From the NCBI GenBank assembly GCA_030596365.1, contig JAUVKG010000053.1:1-10964 (forward strand): a stretch of 10,964 nucleotides of DNA, read 5' to 3'. Each line of letters starts with the position of its first letter. The first letter of the stretch is position 1. The notes below the pieces were generated by a model that was not told where the DNA came from, made no database searches, and was given only the letters and a program-made list of their open reading frames with translations. The stretch comes from Chlamydiota bacterium. Lineage in GTDB: Bacteria; Auribacterota; UBA3054; B51-G9. This document shows positions 1-5,465 of this stretch, piece by piece. Both the position numbers and the translations under genes were made by a program.

Positions 1-66
1 TGATTAGTTGTGCAAAATAAAAATAAAAATGGTAAAATATACAACAATTAAATGGAGATTTTAAAA

Positions 67-543
67 ATGAAACAAAAAGAAGATATACGCTGGATACAAC
101 GCTTTAATAATTACAATAATGCGTTCAATAAATTAAATGAAGCTATTGAATACATTAAACACAATATTTTAGATGAAAATAATCATTCCAAAAAAGAGAA
201 TTTGAGTTTGATTTTAAATGATATTGTTAAAGAAGGACTAATTCAACGGTTTGAATATACGCATGAATTGGCTTGGAATGTGATGAAAGATTATGCCCAT
301 TATCAGGGGAATGCTGATATTAAAGGCTCAAGAGACGCGACAAGATATGCCTTTGAAGTAGAAATCATTACTGACGGGGATGTGTGGATGGATATGATTA
401 ACAGCAGGAATCAAACATCTCATACATACAACGAAGAAACAGCCAATGCAATATTTAAAAAAATTATAGAAGAATATCATAAGACATTTATTGAATTTCA
501 GAAAAAATTGCAGGAAATGAAACAAGAAGAAGAAAACTTATAA
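67..543 (+). CDS. hepT: HEPN-domain protein, HepT-like toxin (HI0074 family)
   Basis: This is probably the toxin half of a HEPN/MNT toxin-antitoxin pair. Family knowledge: HepT-type HEPN proteins are RNases whose activity is blocked when the partner nucleotidyltransferase (MntA) adenylylates a tyrosine in the RX4HXY motif. Seen in the sequence: a small, all-helical, charged protein of 158 residues with RNQTSHTY at residues 114-121. This gives R114, H119 and Y121 in exactly RX4HXY spacing, so both the active site and the modification target look intact. An in-frame ATG lies at 52, but I prefer the ATG at 67 because GGAG (54-57) sits 9 nt before it, and ATG 52 would overlap that site. A weak TAAAAT at 33-38 could be a -10 element. 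The partner MNT gene follows at 848, beyond an inserted element. The gene could also be described simply as a nucleotidyltransferase substrate-binding protein. Confidence 0.85.
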   Translation: MKQKEDIRWIQRFNNYNNAFNKLNEAIEYIKHNILDENNHSKKENLSLILNDIVKEGLIQRFEYTHELAWNVMKDYAHYQGNADIKGSRDATRYAFEVEIITDGDVWMDMINSRNQTSHTYNEETANAIFKKIIEEYHKTFIEFQKKLQEMKQEEENL

Positions 544-544
544 G

Positions 545-840
545 TAGTCGTCCCTTAAAAACTGATTTTGGTTAATAAATATAGGGCTTTTATTAAAAAA
601 AATATAAAATATATTGCAAGTCTTTTGACAATCATTGGAAAAAGCTTGCAAAAAAGATAGTTCAAAATATAAGATTTTGAATAATTCTTCATAAAAGAAT
701 TATTGTAATAAAAAAATAAAAATCGGTATAAAGCCAAATTTGGCCGATTAATGCGTTGATTTCACCTTGGCGTAATATAAATACGCCTGCGGTTTATCGC
801 CTTATAATCATCTCAAATTTGACTTTTTAAGGGACGACTA
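545..840. mobile_element. MITE-like non-autonomous element with 17-bp terminal inverted repeats
   Basis: The two ends are perfect inverted copies: TAGTCGTCCCTTAAAAA at 545-561 and its reverse complement at 824-840. If the outer TA on each side is a target duplication, the element proper is 547-838, flanked by TA. That target preference is typical of IS630/Tc1-mariner-type transposition, although I cannot assign a family. There is no plausible ORF. The interior is full of foldable DNA: a 10-bp stem with a 5-nt loop (680-704), TTGCAAG/CTTGCAA arms (614-620, 645-651), the palindrome GCCAAATTTGGC (733-744) inside AATCGG/CCGATT arms, and GGCGTA/TACGCC (769-774, 782-787). A TATAAT lies at 803-808, about 40 nt before the MNT start, without a clear -35. 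The element could therefore either terminate or initiate transcription inside the toxin-antitoxin operon. Confidence 0.75.
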
Positions 841-847
841 AGCAATT

Positions 848-1159
848 ATGAAATACGGACTGAAAGATAAAAATATTCAACAAATAAACTCCGTTCTGAC
901 TCAATATAATGAGGTGGAAAAAGCCATTCTGTACGGGTCACGTGCGAAGGGGAATTATCGCAATGGATCCGACATTGATCTTACTCTTATCGGGAAAGGA
1001 CTTGATTTAACTTTGATTTTCAAAATAGAGAACCAATTAGATGATCTTCTTCTGCCTTATACAATAGACTTGTCAATATTAGATAAAATAGAAAATCCTG
1101 ATCTTATTGAACATATTAATCGTGTAGGTGTTGTTTTTTATCTGAAAGAAGAAGGCTGA
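848..1159 (+). CDS. mntA: Minimal nucleotidyltransferase, MntA-like antitoxin (HI0073 family)
   Basis: A 103-residue minimal nucleotidyltransferase, probably the antitoxin partner of the upstream HEPN protein. Seen: the polymerase-beta-superfamily signature GSRAKGNYRNGSDIDL at residues 30-45, which fits GSX10DXD exactly (G30, S31, D42, D44). A likely third metal-binding carboxylate is D74 in YTIDLSI. Family knowledge: MntA transfers AMP from ATP to the HEPN tyrosine and neutralises the RNase. With all catalytic residues present, this copy looks functional. The length is typical of the short HI0073-type proteins and shorter than some characterised MntA proteins. The ATG at 848 is the first in frame. 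An AAGGGA stretch (829-834) contributed by the end of the inserted element is the only Shine-Dalgarno-like sequence and is spaced long (13 nt). Before the insertion the start would have lain about 10 nt after the hepT stop codon, so the two were probably translationally coupled. Confidence 0.88.
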   Translation: MKYGLKDKNIQQINSVLTQYNEVEKAILYGSRAKGNYRNGSDIDLTLIGKGLDLTLIFKIENQLDDLLLPYTIDLSILDKIENPDLIEHINRVGVVFYLKEEG

Positions 1160-1180
1160 ATTCTTTTCGTGCTTTAAAAA

Positions 1181-1280
1181 GCCCTGAAAGGGCAAAATGT
1201 TACAACACAGGGCATCCCACTATTCGCTGGGCACGGCGCCCTGTGCAGAACTGACTATCACAAATCAGCCCTGAAAGGGC
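1181..1280. repeat. REP-like composite repeat: two identical hairpins flanking a larger hairpin
   Basis: The 13-mer GCCCTGAAAGGGC (5-bp stem, GAA loop) occurs at 1181-1193 and again, same strand, at 1268-1280. Between them CACAGGGC (1206-1213) pairs with GCCCTGTG (1238-1245), giving an 8-bp stem with a 24-nt internal region. The layout resembles REP/BIME elements moved by RAYT (TnpA-REP) transposases, but no RAYT gene is in this window, so that link is inference. Read on the minus strand, the first hairpin is followed by TTTTT and could act as a weak terminator for transcripts arriving from the URO-D gene. Confidence 0.7.
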
Positions 1281-1330
1281 GAGAGGATCTTTTCCCTTAT
1301 GCCCTTATACCCTAAATCGGATTTAGAAAA

Positions 1331-1398
1331 TCCCGCCGACCTTGTGTCGGTGGTTTATAAAATTAATTTTTTTCTCTACCGACACAAGGTCGGCAGGA
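1331..1398. repeat. Long inverted repeat (17-bp perfect arms)
   Basis: GCCGACCTTGTGTCGGT at 1335-1351 is exactly reverse-complementary to 1378-1394. The arms extend to 1331 and 1398 with one mismatch. The 26-nt centre is AT-rich with a T-run. Each arm also contains a short internal inverted repeat (CCGAC and GTCGG), so either a long hairpin or two small ones can form. There is no T-run after the second arm on the plus strand, so a simple intrinsic terminator is unlikely. I interpret it as a dispersed palindromic repeat unit. The following stretch to 1535 is AT-rich and shows nothing I can name. Confidence 0.75.
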
Positions 1399-1535
1399 GA
1401 ATTTCTTGGCAAAATCTAATTGTTTTTGCAATAATATCATTTTTTCACGAATGAAAAATTAAAATTTCTTTAAAATATTCTTATTGTTCCTTATCCACGA
1501 GCACTTTTGGCCTCGGGACAAGTTGTGGTAAAAAT

Positions 1536-2600
1536 TCAATATTTACCGTATTTTATTGCTGCTTCATACATAGCAACAACATTTTCAGTAGGCGAGTTGT
1601 CCTGCAAAGCGTGAGTAGGCGCGAAAGCGTATCCACCGCCGGGCATCATAATTTCAAGAGTCTCGCGTGCGATATCAATAGTATCCTGAACCGAACCGTA
1701 TGCCACGGGTCCTGCGGTAGAAATAGAACCATGAAACGCGAGTTTATCGCCATAATTTTCTTTTAGATATTTTGGTGACATATTAGTTGCTTCGGGTTGA
1801 AGTGTGTCAACAACGTTAATTCCCATTTCAATAAAATCATTAAAAGCCCAACTGCTTGAACCGCAGGAATGAATCATAACCGGTAAATTATACTCTTTGC
1901 CCAGATCAACAAATTTTTGATGACGGGGACGGATATGCTTTTTGAAAAGTTCGGGACTTATTATCGGAGCGATTTGAGTGCCGAGATCTTCGCCTATAAA
2001 GAGCATGTCGATCGCTCCATCAGCTATTTCGAGCGAGCGTCTGATAATTTCAAGTTGAATTTCACATTTTCGGTCAATCCAACGCAGACAGGCATCATCA
2101 TCGATCATAAGATTAATTAAAGTTTCTTCCATTGAAAAAATCATGCCGGTGCTGTTGATAATATCGCCTGTGCCGGGGTCACCGACTATCAGGAAATAAT
2201 TTTTATACAGCTCACATTGCTTTGCAACGGCTGAATAATCAAAATCATCAGGGGATGGAACTTTCCAGTTCTCAACAGTTTCTAAATCTGCACCTTTGAG
2301 CGGGAAATCACAAAAATCCCAGTAACCGCCGGATTCGTTTGCTGCCCAGCGCATGTGGATGCCCCACATATCAATATGGCGATCGGGAATTTGTGCGTGA
2401 AGTTCGGGACCGGCATATGGCGCGGTAATTGATCGGAAGTCAACGTTAAGTGCCTGCAGCAAGCCTTCGTGGTCATCATTATCAAGACCGAAATGCTTCT
2501 TAAGGCGAGAGTCAATATCCGCGTTAGCGACGTAATCGATAGGAACTCTGTCGGGTTCCTGATGGCTGAAAGTTAGTTTTGCACGTTGTTTTGAATTCAT
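1536..2600 (-). CDS. Uroporphyrinogen decarboxylase superfamily protein (methyltransferase-like, probably not haem synthesis)
   Basis: A cytoplasmic TIM-barrel protein of the URO-D/MtaA superfamily, 354 residues from the ATG at 2600. A GTG at 2621 would add 7 residues, but the N-terminus MNSKQRAKLTFSHQEPDRVP from the ATG matches how family members usually begin. Seen: HQEPDRVPID (13-22), FIGEDLG (201-207), the HxC motif in MIHSCGSS (242-249; H244, C246), FHGSIST (289-295) and a C-terminal PTHALQDNSP segment (328-337). Family knowledge: in MtaA/MtbA-type corrinoid methyltransferases zinc is held by H, C and a second C. Here the C-terminal region has no cysteine, and H330 may replace it. No haem genes are near. 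The neighbouring secreted glycosidase suggests a catabolic or one-carbon setting, but the substrate is unknown. A 6-bp hairpin lies just before the start. Confidence 0.85.
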   Translation of the reverse strand: MNSKQRAKLTFSHQEPDRVPIDYVANADIDSRLKKHFGLDNDDHEGLLQALNVDFRSITAPYAGPELHAQIPDRHIDMWGIHMRWAANESGGYWDFCDFPLKGADLETVENWKVPSPDDFDYSAVAKQCELYKNYFLIVGDPGTGDIINSTGMIFSMEETLINLMIDDDACLRWIDRKCEIQLEIIRRSLEIADGAIDMLFIGEDLGTQIAPIISPELFKKHIRPRHQKFVDLGKEYNLPVMIHSCGSSSWAFNDFIEMGINVVDTLQPEATNMSPKYLKENYGDKLAFHGSISTAGPVAYGSVQDTIDIARETLEIMMPGGGYAFAPTHALQDNSPTENVVAMYEAAIKYGKY

Positions 2601-2617
2601 GGTAGTTGGTTTGTTGG

Positions 2618-2634
2618 CCACGCCAAACGCGTGG
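2618..2634. repeat. Small hairpin just upstream of the URO-D family gene
   Basis: CCACGC (2618-2623) and GCGTGG (2629-2634) form a 6-bp GC-rich stem with a 5-nt loop, ending 17 nt before the chosen ATG of the minus-strand URO-D family gene. It overlaps the alternative GTG start, which argues mildly against that start being used. A regulatory role is possible but unproven. The rest of 2635-2803 is an AT-rich leader without recognisable promoter boxes. Confidence 0.45.
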
Positions 2635-2803
2635 TAAAATTAATGGATTGTCGCGCCGATTTATGTAAATTTTTGGCGCTCGGAGGAAATTGATTTCGAT
2701 ATACTCCTCTATCGAAAACAATTTATTTTCCATGTTTTTGCAAATTAGTTTTTTGTCGAGTGCTTGTTTCTTGTTTATTATTTCTCTGTTTAATTTGGAT
2801 TAC

Positions 2804-2856
2804 TGACACCTGACACCTGACACCTGACACCTGACACCTGACACCTGACACCTGAC
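2804..2856. repeat. Perfect 7-bp tandem repeat, 7 copies plus 4 bases
   Basis: TGACACC is repeated seven times without error at 2804-2852, followed by TGAC (2853-2856). It lies between the two minus-strand genes, downstream of the glycosidase stop codon. The perfect identity suggests recent slippage and likely copy-number variation among strains. It is not a CRISPR, as there are no spacers. Confidence 0.95.
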
Positions 2857-2890
2857 TACGGGCCTCGGACCACGGACCACGGATTACGGA
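2856..2890. repeat. Second, degenerate 7-bp tandem array touching the glycosidase stop codon
   Basis: Five adjoining heptamers follow the TGACACC array: CTACGGG, CCTCGGA, CCACGGA, CCACGGA, TTACGGA. The minus-strand stop codon of the glycosidase (TTA at 2884-2886 on the plus strand) lies inside the last unit, so the array begins within the final codons of the gene. Two different heptamer families abutting in the same spacer is unusual. Confidence 0.85.
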
Positions 2891-4992
2891 TTCCCAGGAT
2901 ATGGTTGTTCTTCAATAGTAGGTCCGTTAATAACAAGGATATCAGGTCCGCCCTTAGGATTCTTCTTAAAGCTCGCTCTGTCAATCGCAAGTTTACGCGG
3001 CCAAACTGCATTTGTTGAGTTGTGAACATGATATGCAAGTAACATTTCGGAACCATCAGGCGAGAGAATAAACATACCGTTGCCCGGACCGTAAACTTCT
3101 TCTGTAGCGCTCAGAATCGGATTACCTTTATATTTTTTCCACGGACCGGTCGGCTTTTTTGATGTCGCATAACCAATCGCGTAATCTTTACTTACAAAGT
3201 GGTTGGCTGTGTAAGTTAAATAATAATATCCGTTATGTTTGAAAGTATAAGCACCTTCGGCGACAAAGGCACGAGGTTTGTTTGGACCGCGTTCCCAGGT
3301 ACCTTCTTCTGATTCGAGGCAGAATTTAATTGTGTTGTTTTTCATAGAGAGCAAATCATTAGAAAGTTCTGCTACAAAGATTTTATTTCCGCCTTCAAGT
3401 TTTACAAAATAGATATAAGTTTTCCCGTTATCATCAACAAAAACAGATACGTCAATTTCTTTTGTTTTTTTATGCATCGGCTTTTTAATCTTTTGCTTGA
3501 AAGGACCGAGAGGGGAGTCGCTCACGGCGACAATTAAATGCTCTTCAACAGTCGGATACATATAAAACTTACCGTTCCTTTCAAGTACATCTCCTCCCCA
3601 AAACCTATTTTCTCCCCATACATCATCTTTATACAATGCCAATCCGTTTGGTCCGGCGCCGCAAGGACCTTCCCAGTTTACCAGATCGGTAGATTTATAA
3701 ACCGGGATACCCAAATCTGTTAAATGTGTATCGGCGGTACAGTATAAGTAATAAACGTTTTTATATTTCAAAATAAATGGATCACCGCAGGTTTTCACTT
3801 GAGTATTTTTATTTGAAAACATTTTTTTTGCAGACAATTTTTCTTTTTCATTTCCCGCAAATCCGCGACGCATATCTACACCCGCTTTCATCATATAAAT
3901 TATCCCTTTTTTAGATACAAAAACATAATTCCAAAGCGCAGGATCTTTAACAGTTCCCATAAGCCAAGTCGATTTTTTATTCCAGGTACGTCCGTTATCG
4001 ATGCTTGTAACATATTTTAAAACACTTTTGGAAATCGGGTCGTAACCCGGAACAGCCGGATCGGCCATCTTATCACCCTTTTTATATTTGACATTTTCAT
4101 CAGTCTGAAAAGAAGAAATTAATCTTCCGTCTTTAAGACGTGCAAGTGCCGGCGCGGCAGCCGACCATTTAGCTTTACCGCTTTTGTTATGAGCTTCATA
4201 AACAAGAGGGCGAGCTTTCGACCATGTTTTCCCGTTATTTTTCGAAAAAGTACAACGAACAACTACAAGTTGTTTTTCTGTTTCACCACTTTCAAAATTA
4301 ACTACAATTTCTCCATTCGGCAGTTGAATAATGCCGGGCATTCCGTCACCTTTTTTACAAGTCGCAACTTTAATTTTCTTTTTGCTCCATGTTTTCCCGT
4401 TGTTTCTTGAGTAACGCATTACAATTCCGTGATCGCGTCCATCGGCATAATAGCATTGCAGCATTCCGTTTTGCAGCTGTAGAAAAATCGGTTCCCATAC
4501 CCCGTCAAGATAATGCGATGTTTTTTTGTAATCTTCAACTATCGAATAATAATGCCATGTTTTTCCGTTGTCATCGCTCGCGTAAACAGGTAAACGGTAA
4601 TTTACATCTTTATTTGGAAGGGAAATGTGATCGCGGAAAGAAATTATTATTCTGCCGTTTTGAAGTTGTAGTGGAAAAGCATTGGCAAAATCATGACCAT
4701 TGGTTGTAAAAGCAATTTGTGATGGCTGTGACCAGGTTGCTCCGTCATCAAGACTGCGAATCATTGAAATAGCCACTCCGGCGCCATCTTTAATGCCATG
4801 CTCAAAAGTAAGCATTAGGGCGCCGTCTTTCAATTCAGCCATACGGGGATAATTTCCGGGGATAATTCTTCTCTGAGTTTCCCATGTAATTCCGTCATCA
4901 TCGACAAGCGATTTTGAAAAGGCAGATTCAGGAATACAAAGAAATGCAATTAAAATAATTGCAGAGATCCATAAAAAGTGTTTTATATTCAT
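2884..4992 (-). CDS. Secreted two-domain glycosidase: Asp-box (BNR) beta-propeller fused to GH43-type domain
   Basis: A 702-residue exported carbohydrate-active enzyme. Seen: a signal peptide at about 1-26 (hydrophobic core, AFS-K cleavage). Next comes a propeller with Asp-boxes SxDxGxTW at 80-87, 139-146, 195-202, 250-257 and 330-337, plus a degenerate one at 31-37. A second half follows from about 400 with GH43 hallmarks: GDPFIL (base D404), EIDVSVFVDD (pKa-modulating D514 candidate) and FVAEGAY (acid E579). The first domain reads like GH93/BNR proteins, with WEPIFLQL (E167) and NFESGE (E234) as possible catalytic acids. Family knowledge: GH93 and many GH43 enzymes release arabinose from arabinans, so a joint arabinan or pectin side-chain role is plausible. 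A sialidase role for the first domain is less supported. Start: first ATG, directly before the signal peptide. Confidence 0.85.
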   Translation of the reverse strand: MNIKHFLWISAIILIAFLCIPESAFSKSLVDDDGITWETQRRIIPGNYPRMAELKDGALMLTFEHGIKDGAGVAISMIRSLDDGATWSQPSQIAFTTNGHDFANAFPLQLQNGRIIISFRDHISLPNKDVNYRLPVYASDDNGKTWHYYSIVEDYKKTSHYLDGVWEPIFLQLQNGMLQCYYADGRDHGIVMRYSRNNGKTWSKKKIKVATCKKGDGMPGIIQLPNGEIVVNFESGETEKQLVVVRCTFSKNNGKTWSKARPLVYEAHNKSGKAKWSAAAPALARLKDGRLISSFQTDENVKYKKGDKMADPAVPGYDPISKSVLKYVTSIDNGRTWNKKSTWLMGTVKDPALWNYVFVSKKGIIYMMKAGVDMRRGFAGNEKEKLSAKKMFSNKNTQVKTCGDPFILKYKNVYYLYCTADTHLTDLGIPVYKSTDLVNWEGPCGAGPNGLALYKDDVWGENRFWGGDVLERNGKFYMYPTVEEHLIVAVSDSPLGPFKQKIKKPMHKKTKEIDVSVFVDDNGKTYIYFVKLEGGNKIFVAELSNDLLSMKNNTIKFCLESEEGTWERGPNKPRAFVAEGAYTFKHNGYYYLTYTANHFVSKDYAIGYATSKKPTGPWKKYKGNPILSATEEVYGPGNGMFILSPDGSEMLLAYHVHNSTNAVWPRKLAIDRASFKKNPKGGPDILVINGPTIEEQPYPGNP

Positions 4993-5033
4993 TTTGTGTC
5001 ATTAGTTAGTTGATTAGTTATCTTTATAGGTAT

Positions 5034-5061
5034 ATTATAGTAAAAAACAATAATAATGCAA
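5034..5061 (-). promoter_or_regulatory. Candidate promoter of the glycosidase gene
   Basis: Read on the minus strand, TTGCAT (plus 5056-5061) and a perfect TATAAT (plus 5034-5039) are separated by 16 nt. The -10 lies about 40 nt before the glycosidase ATG. The -35 match is poor, and the region is AT-rich, so chance is possible. Confidence 0.35.
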
Positions 5062-5088
5062 TGTCAGACAACTTTTTAGCTTAATTTG

Positions 5089-5305
5089 AGGGCGCTCGAA
5101 AAGATTGGTACGTCATTTCGACCCGAAATGACAGCTAAGCAAAAATAATATTGCAAAAATTTCGTATCAAAAATCTTGCTAAACAAGTGCTTTGGAGTCC
5201 AAAGCACGTACTTTTATACCAGAACTTATAATCAATCAACAAATTTTATCGGTAACCGTCAACATTTTCTGTCAGTTGATCATACCGGCCCCTTTCGAGC
5301 ACCCT
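5089..5305. mobile_element. Candidate second MITE-like element with imperfect 13-bp inverted ends
   Basis: AGGGCGCTCGAAA at 5089-5101 and TTTCGAGCACCCT at 5293-5305 are inverted copies with one mismatch. A 7-bp direct repeat CTTAATT flanks them at 5080-5086 and 5307-5313, set off by 2 bp and 1 bp from the inverted ends, so it is a possible but inexact target duplication. Inside are two hairpins: GTCATTTCG/CGAAATGAC (5112-5120, 5124-5132; 3-nt loop) and GTGCTTTGG/CCAAAGCAC (5187-5195, 5199-5207; 3-nt loop). No ORF is present. The element occupies most of the spacer between the glycosidase and the Wadjet-like operon. Its ends differ from those of the element in the toxin-antitoxin locus. Confidence 0.5.
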
Positions 5306-5394
5306 TCTTAATTAATGTAGTTGCCCGAGAGTGAAGCGAGCAGGTGGCTTTGCTAAATTCTATCGCAAACTCCGCCTCAATTCCGGCACATCAT

Positions 5395-5423
5395 TTGCAC
5401 TTTACAGTTTCATTTGGTACAAT
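5395..5423 (+). promoter_or_regulatory. Candidate promoter of the Wadjet-like operon
   Basis: TTGCAC (5395-5400) and TACAAT (5418-5423) are 17 nt apart, and TGG directly precedes the -10 (extended -10, TGnTACAAT). Transcription would begin near 5430, about 35 nt before the ATG at 5466. This supports that start over the upstream in-frame GTG at 5331 and the ATG at 5427. Confidence 0.4.
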
Positions 5424-5465
5424 ATCATGTGTTTAACAAGTGTATTAGCTTCAGTAATAACAAAT

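Noticed and set aside
555..737. Minus-strand 60-residue ORF within the mini-element, as a possible transposase remnant
   Set aside because: It is low-complexity AT-rich translation (F, Y, L, K) with no catalytic motif, so I treat the element as non-autonomous.
1331..1398. Intrinsic terminator for mntA
   Set aside because: The hairpin is long enough, but no T-run follows the second arm on the plus strand.
2524..2733. Minus-strand 69-residue ORF overlapping the URO-D gene start
   Set aside because: Most of it overlaps the leader and the beginning of the URO-D gene in another frame, and the translation shows no recognisable domain. A short leader peptide cannot be excluded.
2804..2890. Possible CRISPR array
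   Set aside because: The repeats are 7 bp and contiguous, with no spacers and no cas genes in the window.
4189..4709. Plus-strand ORFs opposite the glycosidase gene
   Set aside because: Their composition follows the antisense of repeated Asp-box codons; there are no family features.
2884..4992. Lipoprotein signal peptide in the glycosidase (cysteine at residue 19)
   Set aside because: AFLC does not fit a standard lipobox well, and AFS-K at 24-27 is a better signal peptidase I site.
5331..5465. In-frame 45-residue N-terminal extension of JetA from a GTG
   Set aside because: It is hydrophobic and unlike the rest of the protein, begins just after the candidate mini-element, and overlaps a plausible extended -10 promoter. 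The ATG at 5466 gives a normal soluble N-terminus.
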